Positions 51,171-60,686 of a DNA stretch of 64,000 nt are shown piece by piece. Position numbers and translations under genes: made by a program. Within the stretch, counting starts at the first letter, position 1. Every line of letters begins with the position of its first letter. The notes beneath the pieces were generated by a model. It made no database searches. It worked only from the letters and a program-made list of their open reading frames with translations, and was not told the DNA's origin. Where the stretch lies: assembly GCF_037975245.1 (NCBI RefSeq), contig NC_092568.1, forward strand, positions 13,045,501 to 13,109,500, read 5' to 3'. The DNA is from Apostichopus japonicus. Lineage: Eukaryota; Echinodermata; Holothuroidea; Aspidochirotida; Stichopodidae.

Positions 51171-51232
51171 CTGTGAAACTTGCCACACTTTTGACGATTT
51201 AGGCAACCAAATGCGGCACACGATATCACCAT
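51171..51232 (-). CDS. First coding exon of a THAP zinc-finger protein
   Basis: On the minus strand an ATG at 51232-51230 opens MVISCAAFGC, then LNRQKCGKFH, and runs into a GTAATT donor after two bases (AG) of the next codon. The form M-V-x-x-C-x-A-x-G-C-x-N-R then F-H-[KR] is the start of the THAP domain, a C2CH DNA-binding zinc finger. Human THAP1 exon 1, as I recall it, also ends at this point (FHK) in the same phase, which supports a real spliced exon. A TATATAAGG box lies about 90 bases upstream and a CRE-like TGACGTCA about 170 bases upstream. The next exon should supply the Trp and the C-x2-H pair; I could not find it between 47845 and 51168. The gene may be decayed, interrupted by the hAT-like element, or continue antisense to the KIF26 flank. 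Read unspliced, the frame stops at once after the FHR. Confidence 0.62.
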
Positions 51233-51321
51233 TTTCGAGTGATTTATGTCAACTTTATCACTTTAGTTTTGTCAAAGAGGTAGTGGTTGTATTACGCGCC
51301 GGTACTTTCTTGCCGTCAGAG

Positions 51322-51330
51322 CCTTATATA
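51322..51330 (-). promoter_or_regulatory. TATA-like box for the THAP gene
   Basis: The minus strand reads TATATAAGG, about 90 bases upstream of the THAP ATG, a plausible TATA position with a short 5' UTR. It sits inside a 26-base inverted repeat (51317-51342, arms CAGAGCCTT and AAGGCTCTG). Confidence 0.4.
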
Positions 51331-51398
51331 GAGAAGGCTCTGCTTGCCGTACAATCAAAGCGCCACCAGTAGGATGGGTGGCTTCAGTATATGTCGCA

Positions 51399-51406
51399 TG
51401 ACGTCA
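51399..51406. promoter_or_regulatory. CRE-like palindrome TGACGTCA
   Basis: A perfect TGACGTCA lies in the divergent interval between the THAP exon and CGRRF1. One such palindrome is expected by chance in a window of this size, and another copy occurs near 5148-5155, so function is only suggested by location. Confidence 0.25.
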
Positions 51407-52239
51407 CTCCCTACTTCAATTTATATGATATCAGTCCGCCCGAATGTTCTCCTATCTCAGGGAAAGTGCCAAAATGCAGTAGGAGAACATCTTTTTTGAA
51501 TATCATCAATCAGGACCTAGTCTTTTGAGGCTTGCATGTTGAAAAGCATGAATGGAAGAACATGTGGTGAGTAAATTTGGTCAATTGAGACAATTTTAGA
51601 CCCCTTTAAGCATCCCAGGAGCAGCGTACGAAAATTGTTTACTACTGAGTGAAGAGGTTTCTTTACAAGTGACGAAAACTTCAGGCTCTCGTAGCAACAA
51701 ATCTTCACGTTCATGATATGGAAAATTGATGGTGCCATGAAAGGCCAACTTGTAAGCTATCCAGTGATGGGTGGCGTTTAGCTAGTGAGGACTTTTATCT
51801 AGAGACCTCATTTCTGTTGTGATTTAGTGTATAAGTCAATGGGGCTTTTAATAGACATATGCTACCTTCTATGATACATCTTGTGATTTAGTGTGTAAAG
51901 CGACGGGGCTTTTCATAGGTGTATGTTACATTACAAGCTCAGACGCTATGTAAAATAGTTTGCACGGAAACGTAGGCTACTCATTCTCAAGTGTTAATGC
52001 TAAAGTTGTAGAGAGTGAACTATGACCTATGGACAAACAGTGATGTGCTGGCCAGCAGTATTTACCAAATTAATAATTATGAATTGAAGATCAGATTGGA
52101 GTGCAACAACTGGCTTATGTTCGCGCATGTAGTACTCTTAGCGATTTCTGTAGCATATCATCCTTATAGGTGTATGTTAAGAGACATAATGGGATCCTCT
52201 TTGCTTGTATCATAAATATGTTAACAATTTGCTGTAATT

Positions 52240-52406
52240 ATGGAGTTGACAATGTATGAAGAAACGAACTCCCAGTTCAAAACTGGAATTGGGCAAGCAG
52301 CGTCTCCACCTGAAGTTATACAGTTGGACGAAGCAATTAGCATAGTATTCCCAATCATATTCTGTTTTGTTGTGTTTGTGATATTTCTCGTCATGTTCTC
52401 AGAAAA
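52240..52406 (+). CDS. CGRRF1: CGRRF1 exon 1: N-terminus and membrane anchor
   Basis: It encodes 55 residues plus two bases of a Lys codon, ending at a GTGAGA donor. Residues 1-31 are polar; residues 33-53 are the hydrophobic stretch ISIVFPIIFCFVVFVIFLVM. The split AA/A codon joins exon 2 as EKIFKET, matching the position of RVFKK in human CGRRF1. Read unspliced, the frame meets a TGA immediately, so splicing is needed. Confidence 0.82.
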
Positions 52407-55400
52407 GTGAGATACGAATTTTCAGTTTTCAATTTGATGTCCCAGATGTTTATAATGCATAATTTGCCGTTAAGTCTCAATCCTAATGCTGCAAAATGTC
52501 CCAATCATTCGAATCCAAACGTTGGTCACCTTAACTTCAGTTAGGTCTTACTGTTACTTAAACTAGGCTTAGGCCTAACTGTTAGTGTTAGCTCCCAGGC
52601 TCTCCCAACATTTGCCATTACTGTGTGACAGACGCTGGGAGAGCGTGTGACCTACATTCATCTAGCCTAGCCTTAGTTTCTGCTATCACTAGGCCTAGTT
52701 TATTTAGATTTGATTCGCACCAATGTTTTTATTTCATGTAGCCTAACTGATATGTCAGTTCAGACATATACTGTATGCAGGGATCTAGTTCCATCCCACA
52801 TAGGTATATTTTAGGAATGGATTTAACCCAGGTGTACAGGAATATATTGGTGAAACTTCCTTTGAATCGCGTAGAAGGACAGGTACACCGTCTTCAGATG
52901 TGACGGTTCGCTGGATAGACTGAACTGTAGTTAAGACAAGATTGGGGAATTGATACACAGTCTTTAATGTTCAGGTTGATTGAATAGTTTTCAATGTAAC
53001 TTCGTAAGAGTCGATATATTGTCTTCAAATATATAATAGTTGGTTGAATAAATCGAATTAAATTAAGCTAATTGTTTTTTAAAAAGTCTGATTCTGATTG
53101 TCAATTTAAATGACTGATATTGCAGGCCAAGGTAGAGTGAAGAGAAACAATATGCATATATACAATGAACCCACAATATTGTGCTCTTTCTGCCATACAA
53201 AAAGTGCTTTACTGCCATGGCGGTAACATTGCCGACTGGCACTTTGTCTTTGGCGAAAAGAGCACAATATTGTACATATTGTACATAAATTGAGAAAGCA
53301 CAATCCCGCCTGTAACATGTAGTACTGAATTGGTGGTTTCAATATTGACTGTTAAATTTTAATCAGTTTTAATGCATTGGGCATTTGTTTTTATGCAAAT
53401 ATAATAAATACTAGTAAAAGAATGCTAAAGAAAACTAATTTTGAGGATATTTCTATAGTCTTTACATTGAACACACACGTACAATTGTTGAGCTGATGTA
53501 AGTAAGCCAACAAGTAAGGAAGTTATTGGATAGTGATGATTTGGACTTAGCTATGGAAATTTACATAATCATGAGTAGTGATGGGAATAGTCCCTCCAGG
53601 TACTCCTTCATTACGAATTCAACCTAAAACCCAGCCAGGCCAATACTATTAACATACATACGCCTTTATATAGTTACTACTTATATATCCTATAATTGCT
53701 TTTTCAAAATCGACACATGCCATGTTTCCCCCAATGATGTTTCTTAGTAATCTATGAAAAAGCTACATAACTTGCAAGTGTGCAACTCTATTGCCTTTCA
53801 AGCCTAACAGTGCAATTGTTCCATGGATCTAATTACTCCTGAAAATGTTGTTAACTTGATCCATAATGCCTTTGTTGAGGCATATTTGCATACAATTGTT
53901 ACAATTATGCCATGGGATATAATATACAGTACTTGGTCAGTGCTCTTTTAGCAATGTATTTGGTTAATTTTTTTGTTATGTAATGTTTCTTTTCTTTCTC
54001 AAGAATTTTCAAAGAAACGTCCTCCACGTTGCAGCTGCAAATCCCAGAGCTTTCAATGGTTGTTGCCAAAAATCCATTTCAAGTTGAATTCCCTCAGTTG
54101 GAGAGGGCAACTATAAAAGGTAAGTTAAACGAATGTCTAAAGTAAACTTCAACCGGCTAAAACTTGTCGTGTGAAGAAAACATTTGATCAAGCAGGCAGC
54201 TAGTATTCATTTCTAACAAATTGAGTCCTATCATTATAGCAGTTGATTGCACAGAACTTATTTTCCCTTTTTTTTTGACAAATGTCATTTTAGGAAGATG
54301 TCTTATTCCCTGACATTTATTAATTGTTAATGTAGCAGCCAACAGGATGGTTTCAATGATTTACAACTTGAAATTGGTGTATGCTAGGCAGTATATTCTT
54401 TAATAGTAACCCCCCTCTCCACCCCCTTGCATGATTTTGTTTCAAATTTCCAGATAGTCTGACAAATTACAGGTGCCACTGTCCTGTGTTAATATCAGCT
54501 TTCCAAAATCAAGCCCCAGATGCTACTAACAATAATTTAACTAAACTCTTATGCATACTATATTCCTGACTATATCTGGACTTCCAGAGCCTACATTCAA
54601 GTCTACTGTACATTCCAGCCTACATTCCAGCTGGAAGTTCAGTATTTTAACTACATTTCCTAGCTACTGCATAAATGGCATTGAATGCCACATTCTGTTT
54701 TAAAGTGTTATTAAGGGATTTAGAAACGTGACTATAGTTTGATATGTTTTCAGAAATGCTTTGAATATAATGTATGATAAACCTCACTCTATTACAGTAC
54801 ATCAGCAGTTAATGTTTGGTGACCAGGTTTAACAAAGCATTAATGGCCAGATATGCCTTACTTACATTCTTAAGTCAAACTAACTTCATTTATCAACATT
54901 GATTGACCAGTGATATCTTATAAATAAAGCTCAAAATTGGCAGAGTAATCCAGTTGATGTGTCCATCAATGGTATGGCGAATCTTCTCACCCAACATCGC
55001 TAAGGACATACTATAGACTAAGAGTTAGTCCAAACTGAGTTAGTCCAAACTTTTTCTTTAGAAATACAACATGTTTATAAATTTGAGATTACGTTTGCTA
55101 TGCCTCTAGCTATCTCTGAATATGATTATTCACTCCCAATAACTGTCACAGTCACAGTACCCAATTAACCACTCTCATGTAAGTGACTTACATCATTTCA
55201 CAGCCACATACATATTCACACCTCACAAACACTCTCTCTCTCCTGATGAGCTACAGACAAAACAAAACATTGAAATGCGCAGCAGCACTTCAGGGAGAAA
55301 GACTACTTTAGATCTTTCAGAAATATTTCGAATTGATATCATTTGTGTTTTGCTGTACCAGTTCCATAATTTGTAGCATTCTCTTTGGTTTTTCTTCTAG

Positions 55401-58400
55401 ATGGAATTTCTATGAAGGTTAAAGTAGAAGAACCTGTTGAGGTTGTATCTTACTGGGGTGCATCCTGTTTACTATTCATACATGCGTTGAATCATGATCC
55501 TGGGTACTTGCTGTCACAAGATATGGATCTGCAGCATGTGGACCACAAAAGGTACTACTTAAACACAGATGCTAATCGTGGTATTTTAGTGTCGTAGTGG
55601 AAATGTCTACATGCTATTTTAGTTTGACTCAATAATAATAATAATAATAATAATGTAGATTTATATAGCGCCACTCCAAGGAAACAATTAACTGCCCATG
55701 GCGCTTCACAAAGTGGAAAGCATCAACAATAAAATGCAGAACAGAAAAATATTAGTCTTTAGTAAACTTTAAAGTTGATAGATTTGAACAAGTTCAAAGA
55801 TAGTCTGGTTACTGATTCCAAAGACTTGCGGCAGTGTAAGTCAGACTTCTGAATCCGTAAGCCTTCACACAAGGTTTAGGTACACAGAGGTATGATTTGC
55901 TAGTCGAACGTAATGTGCGTACAGGAAGGTAAAATGATAGTAGGTTAGCGAGATACACAGGCTGTTGTAAATCATGAGCACGAAATGCAAGTAGAAGTAC
56001 TTTGAACGTTTCTCGAAATTCAATAGGAAGCCAGTGAAGATTCTTTATGAAATGGTAAAATCTTTTGTTTGAAACAAGGTTTGAATTAGTTTGTTGGTCA
56101 CTGAATCTGTGTTAATGTTTGAACTTTCATGCTGTTAATACTCTTGTAGCAAACGGATCATGGGACAATAAAATTAGAAATAATAATTAATGAAGCTTGT
56201 AGAATAATGTCTTAGTTTTATCAATTACAATCACATTGAACAGTAATTGAAAAGGTCAAACAGCAATTACTTTACAACGGTTTGGATAATGATGTTGTTA
56301 TTCTCAGGATGATACACTGCATAAGTTGCTGTCAAACATTTGCAAAAAAGTGACATAAAAAGAAACTGCTTAACCAGGACAATATTGCTGTTTACTTCAT
56401 CACAACATAATATAAATTTATCCCATCGTGTTTCAGTGTATTTTGTGATGGATGACTTTCCATAACTGTCCTGTTTTGCCACTTTTATTTCAGCTTTAAA
56501 ATTCATCCTGGACAAGAGGAAGTCTTTAAAATCAGTCCTGATTGTCCGACAGACGATTTGAACTTTGGACTTCCCCCTCGCGTTAAATATCCCTTGGTGA
56601 TACTTACCAGATGTCTGGACAGAAGCCAAGAAAATCAAGATAGTGCCATTGTTAGTGCATTATTAATATACCTATTGTTTATTCTTAGCACCAATCATGT
56701 TCTTTGTCCTCTTGATTGGTCTGTAGTTAATACCTGTTATAAGATATCCAATATCTTTTCTTATATTTAAGTCACTTGAGAGTACAAACATTCCTGATAT
56801 GTTAAACTTGTCGTCGTCCAGCAGTGTATAGTGTATTGCAAAATTCGCTTCAAATGCTGAAGGCTTTACTGTATTAACCTACTTTCTACACTGTATGTAC
56901 TCATATGCTGACTGTTTAGTGATTGCATGTAATGTGCAGTGTGTATGACAGATTGTGCATGTAGTCATTCTGTGTGAAATTGGGTAAAAAAAAGTGAACA
57001 ATAGGAGTATCTATAGGTTTCATTTGTGTACTGAACATGCCGATATGGGCGGTTGCAGTGATTTTACAATACATCGTTCGCGCCATAAATGCAACCGAAA
57101 ATAAATTTCTTTCTTTCGATTGCGATAGCTTTTATCCATTAAACCCACCTGGTCAGAGTACATTTAGAATAAGAAACATTGAGTCTGCTTTGTAAATTTG
57201 CATTCCGAAATTCATCAGCAAACACACATTGAGTCTTTAATATCCATGGCGACATAAGTATAAAGTAGTAGCGAAGAAGATCTGAACTAGAATAATTTAT
57301 CAATCCCAAAATGCTATGCAAAATAGTCAAACAGCTATACAAGTGCAAAGATTTATAGCTGTTTCTTCTACACAGGGACCATAGTATTTCATAAGAGACT
57401 AAATTCTGGGACTTCAAAACTGTTACACAACAGTTGAACTTTATGATATTCTCTGAGATTGTCTTTCATACCGAGTGTTCAAAGTTTGCATAGAGCAGGC
57501 TTCCAATCAATAACAATGTTACTCAGAACAATGAGAGGTTGATACTACCAGCATGTAATAGTCACAATAGTATGCGTATAATCATCTCTGGACTCTGGAT
57601 AATCATAGACTAGAGTAGTTTATTCTTATTCTTTGTATTTCAACAAAGATGGAAGGAACAATATGAGGGGGATTTTACTTGATAGTAACAAGTTTTCTTG
57701 ACTATGACCCAGTACATGATTCTATGAATCTAACTATTTTACCAGGATTTTCCTTTGGACTTTGTGAAACTATTTATTGGATCTAAATAGTCTGTATGTC
57801 TGCAATAGTTAGTATGGCCTCAAATATCAATCCTCAGAAACTATACTATGTCCTATGTCCCAACAGAAGGTTAAACTAACCAGTCAATATTCATTTGTCC
57901 CACCAAGAAAAAAAAGGAAAAAAAAGTCAGACTTTCAGTTGTTGTCTTTCCTTTGTTTTGTTACAGGTTGGAGGTGTATGGATTCTCCACTTACCAGATG
58001 CATCTTTTGATCAGCCTGGACATGTCATATCTCAACTTGTGATTACTAACCATGGACAAGTCCATAACCTACAGAAGATGTATGTGGCAGCTGATGCCAT
58101 CCCAGCCAGTGAGCAGGAAGCAAGTACTAATACCACTACTACAAGCTCATCTAGTGAGGAACAAACACCTCCATCAGAAGAAGGCTTTCATACCTTGACC
58201 GATGGCCATCATGACTGTGCTGTATGCCAAAATGGTGCGATAACCAGGGTCATCTTGCCCTGTCGACATGCCTGCCTTTGTGAGGATTGCTTCAAGTTGG
58301 TCACAAAATGTCCGATGTGTAGAGGCCCTGTGGTGTCTCACTTTGGGCTTCATCATCAAGAAATGCAACAAGAGGTCGGTGTAGGAATAAGTGAAATAAG

Positions 58401-58467
58401 CGATTCATGGGTAGGTTATTTAGTTGGTTTGTCTGATCGATTAAACAGGAGGCTAGGCTATACGTGA
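52240..58467 (+). CDS. CGRRF1: CGRRF1, cell growth regulator with RING finger domain 1 (E3 ubiquitin ligase), complete
   Basis: Five exons (52240-52406, 54004-54119, 55401-55551, 56494-56650, 57967-58467) join in phase to 363 residues; human CGRRF1 is about 332. A transmembrane helix lies at residues 33-53. A middle domain carries NPFQVEFPQL, VVSYWGASC, DLNFGLPPRVKYPLVIL and GGVWILHLPD, each with a clear human counterpart (KNPFGLEI, TCYWGCSV, IEDFGTVPRSRYPLVAL, VSVIHIPD). A Ser/Thr-rich linker leads to a C3HC4 RING with ligands C281, C284, C296, H298, C302, C305, C312 and C315. Known biology: CGRRF1 is an ER-membrane RING ligase, p53-inducible in mammals, that restrains growth and ubiquitinates EGFR. 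The start codon follows an in-frame TAA at 52222-52224; a second ATG is codon 5. No convincing polyadenylation signal was found nearby. Confidence 0.93.
52560..52679. repeat. Foldback element with nested stems
   Basis: Outer arms AAACTAGGCTTAGG and CTAGCCTAGCCTTAGTTT pair imperfectly; inner arms GCTCTCCCA (52599-52607) and TGGGAGAGC (52636-52644) pair perfectly. TAGGCCTA-type palindromes occur inside and just after it. It lies in CGRRF1 intron 1. Confidence 0.55.
53173..53273. repeat. 101-nt long hairpin (MITE-like or precursor-RNA-like)
   Basis: Perfect 17-base arms (ACAATATTGTGCTCTTT at 53173-53189 and its inverse at 53257-53273) continue inward as an imperfect stem through GCCA and AAGTGC / GCACTT. 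It lies in CGRRF1 intron 1. A TGTACA direct motif follows on the right. Confidence 0.75.
54004..54119 (+). CDS. CGRRF1: CGRRF1 exon 2
   Basis: The acceptor is CTTTTCTTTCTCAAG and the donor AAAAG/GTAAGT. It encodes IFKETSSTLQLQIPELSMVV and then AKNPFQVEFPQLERATIK. KNPF is shared with human CGRRF1. It leaves on the first base of an Asp codon. Confidence 0.9.
55401..55551 (+). CDS. CGRRF1: CGRRF1 exon 3
   Basis: The acceptor is TTTTTCTTCTAG and the donor AAAAG/GTACTA. It encodes DGISMKVKVEEPVEVVSYWG, then ASCLLFIHALNHDPGYLLSQ. YWGASC corresponds to human YWGCSV. An ATG at 55385 lies before the acceptor and is not a start. Confidence 0.92.
55630..56050. repeat. AAT-microsatellite-headed dispersed repeat
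   Basis: An (AAT)n run leads into TTATATAGCGCC and, 40 bases on, GGCGCTTCACAAAG. It then continues with text typical of a repeat common in marine invertebrate genomes (GGTTACTGATTCCAAAGACT near 55810, CAATAGGAAGCCAGTGAAG near 56020). It fills most of CGRRF1 intron 3. Family knowledge is from memory. Confidence 0.5.
56494..56650 (+). CDS. CGRRF1: CGRRF1 exon 4
   Basis: The acceptor is TTTTATTTCAG and the donor ATT/GTTAGT. The first base completes a Ser codon. It encodes FKIHPGQEEVFKISPDCPTD, then DLNFGLPPRVKYPLVILTRC. DFG-x2-PR-x2-YPLV is shared with human CGRRF1. It leaves in phase 0. Confidence 0.92.
57967..58467 (+). CDS. CGRRF1: CGRRF1 exon 5: end of middle domain, linker and RING finger
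   Basis: The acceptor is GTTTTGTTACAG and the stop is TGA 58465-58467. It encodes VGGVWILHLPD, a TTTT/SSSS linker, and the RING: CAVCQNG, then LPCRHACLCEDC, then CPMCRGPVV. CVVCQNG, LPCRHTCLC and CPMCR are the human equivalents. A 50-residue tail after the RING has no recognisable motif. Confidence 0.95.
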   Translation, partial: VGGVWILHLPDASFDQPGHVISQLVITNHGQVHNLQKMYVAADAIPASEQEASTNTTTTSSSSEEQTPPSEEGFHTLTDGHHDCAVCQNGAITRVILPCRHACLCEDCFKLVTKCPMCRGPVVSHFGLHHQEMQQEVGVGISEISDSWVGYLVGLSDRLNRRLGYT

Positions 58468-59116
58468 AACTAATCTCTGGTACAAATGAAAGTTAACTGA
58501 CAGACGTTTAGACAATTTACATTATAAATGGCATGTGTAATGAAGCTGTACAAGCACATGGTGAAGTAATGATTCTCTGGTTTAAGTGAGTCAAGTTCAG
58601 TTATAACACTTACTCATCATCATCAAATTTGCTATAAATATTTCTAACTCTAAATAACAGAATGCCTCTTATGCTTCTATGTTCATGTAAAGGTAAATTT
58701 AACCAAGGTAATGTTACATATCAATTATCAATTAAGTTTTGTTGGGGCAACCATTAACGAAGTGCTCAACTTGTACAAACTTTGTATTCATCTATTCTCA
58801 GGCCATGTCTAATATGTAAACATTTGCAATTTATTGCAATGAAAAGAAGGACAAGGACATGGGGAACTTCAAGGAACAGCTTTCAAGTCCTTGAGTTGGA
58901 ATCATTCATTCATTCATTATATATATATATATAATATATAGATCCGGCTTTAGGAATCGCAAATGATTTCGAGTTGGTTAGCATCATGTTTGATCTCTAG
59001 AGTAAGGCAAAATATGTCACCAAAAACAGAACTAGTATTGCTCGATACAGGTGACAAATGCCTACAGTGGAATTACGACCTTCCTTACCTGTTTCAAACC
59101 TCTGGACATACAATCA

Positions 59117-59187
59117 GTGTCCATAGTCTAGTGGTTACGGTGTCCGCATATAAAACGGGAGGTCCGTATTCGAATCCCGGTGGAGGC
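59117..59187 (+). repeat. tRNA-like sequence (tRNA-derived SINE head or tRNA pseudogene)
   Basis: The 71-base segment carries an A box (TAGTCTAGTGGTTA) and a B box (ATTCGAATCC). The 7-base ends GTGTCCA and TGGAGGC pair at six of seven positions. The anticodon stem is imperfect, the loop would give anticodon ATA, and the T stem has two mismatches, so a working tRNA is unlikely. A T7 run at 59194-59200 could act as a Pol III terminator, and TATATG-type microsatellite follows. Confidence 0.55.
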
Positions 59188-59284
59188 TGGAAGTTTTTTT
59201 ACTGTTCTTGATTTTCCAACTCATTACAATTTCAATTATATATATGTATATATATGTATATATACACACACATACTAATACAAA

Positions 59285-60686
59285 GTAACTAAAGCTGCTA
59301 CTCAGAGTTTTCACACACCTATGTGTAGTACGGCAACTGAAATAAACAACTACCTTGGTATCCAGCACTGCTACTGCTATAGAGATTCTGCTATGTATAA
59401 TATAGCACCAGAGCATTCATTCACCAACTCATCTATGGACCTATTCTCCATTCCATGCACTACTCTGGTGAGAACGTACCTATCCCATTGAGCAGGGAAT
59501 ATGAAAAGAGACTCCTGGAAAAGATAGAGACCATAGTAAAAATGGATGACATGGAAAGCATTTTTTTATTCCTGCATAGCAAATCTGACACTAATACTAG
59601 CATTATCGACAAGGAGGAAGTTCAGTCTGAGACATACAGGCTAAAATCCAAAAGACACCACCAAAACTTGATGAGACGGCCCGCTTTGAAAGGGACATGC
59701 TGGAAATTGCTGGAACATCCAATTCAGGCTGTGAACAACAATTTTCAATCCACCCACAAAAAGGATCGACCATGAAAGACAATTTCCAAACAAACATCAA
59801 ATGCAGACAAATTAACTCAAGGAAAACAGAAATGGACCAGGTAAAGATAATGCTTGACGGAATCAATAACGCAATAAGAGTTAAAACCTGTGTAAAGCAG
59901 TGGAGAAATACCACCTCCATGCCGGAATCATTCAACAATCTATCTGAGAAGAACAAGCTCACTTTCCAAATTGTTTATATCGTAGAGTTTTACCCGTCAG
60001 TTTCCTAGGAACTACTAACCAAGTGTTTGACATGGGCCAGAAACTCCACCCATATCTGAAACATTGGTTTCAATACCATTACGCTCGAAGGACCCTCCTA
60101 TATGAACGATTTGGGCGGAAAAGGACACCAACAACTAATTTGACAATATCACTGGGCATAGCAGTGGAGCAGGAATATGTGTATTAGTGGGCCTGTAAAT
60201 CCTCTTGCAACTGGAGCAGGAACTAGAGGTAGTCAGCGTGGGTATCTACAATGGGAGATGGCTTAGCAGTCATGAAGTCCTGCTCTGGTGGCAAAGCCAA
60301 CTGGACTAGAAAACACTAATTAGGTTTTCAAATCATGTAGGTTTCAAATCTTGTAGACTGCGTATTACTATACAAACAAATCTGGGGGTAATAGATTTTC
60401 TTGACGTAACCCTAGATCTTGGCACAGGCACAGTCTAACCATACGGAAAACCCAATGACCAACCAGCATCCATTAACTGATTGTCAAATCACCCCCCCCC
60501 CTTCCCTTCTCCCCCAGCAATACTAAAAACCATTCCCTAGCCATTGAGAAAAAATCTACTCCCTATCCTCCAACAAAGATAGCCTTAAATAGAATCAACC
60601 GTTTACAGTTGCTCGGTAGTTCATATGCATGATGATCGCTGTACTATACCTCAGTGCGTGAAACACTGGGTAGCAGCTTTAGTTAC
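59285..60686 (+). mobile_element. Decayed Penelope-like retroelement with inverted terminal repeats
   Basis: Imperfect inverted repeats of about 52 bases bound the unit: 59285-59336 (starting GTAACTAAAGCTGC) and 60634-60686 (ending GCAGCTTTAGTTAC). Between them lie broken reverse-transcriptase reading frames on the + strand. Inverted or rearranged terminal repeats are known for Penelope-like elements. At 1.4 kb the unit is shorter than a full element, so it is internally deleted. Confidence 0.6.
59455..60600 (+). pseudogene. Reverse-transcriptase remnant, frameshifted and stop-containing
   Basis: Short motifs recur in changing frames: PLSREYEKRLLEKIETIVK near 59470, ETARFERDMLEIAG near 59670, VEFYPSVS near 59990, a degraded catalytic box near 60245 where only DGLA survives out of frame, IDFLDVTLDLGTG near 60390, PYGKPND near 60440 and LSNHPP near 60480. 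This order (EFYPSIS, Y-x-DDGLA, NFLDVTFNL, PYRKPN, LSNHPP) is typical of a Penelope-like reverse-transcriptase family common in marine invertebrates. At least three frameshifts and several stops show it is dead. Family assignment is from memory. Confidence 0.65.

Larger units (their letters stand above)
51233..52239. other. Divergent interval between the THAP exon and CGRRF1
   Basis: About 1 kb separates the two start codons. The THAP side has TATA-like and CRE-like sites. No TATA box or clear 5' UTR exon was identified for CGRRF1. A sequence near 51820 is repeated near 51883 (TGTGATTTAGTGT followed by GGGGCTTTT). Confidence 0.4.
54120..57966. other. CGRRF1 introns 2 to 4
   Basis: Introns 54120-55400, 55552-56493 and 56651-57966. 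Intron 3 is largely the AAT-headed repeat. Intron 2 has a CCTGATGAGCTACAG motif near 55243 that may be another decayed hammerhead-like repeat. No genes were seen. Confidence 0.6.

Noticed and set aside
55243-55300. CCTGATGAGCTACAG as a second hammerhead motif
   Set aside because: The CTGATGA core is present, but the GAAAC partner is CAAAAC and no stem II or stem I could be drawn.
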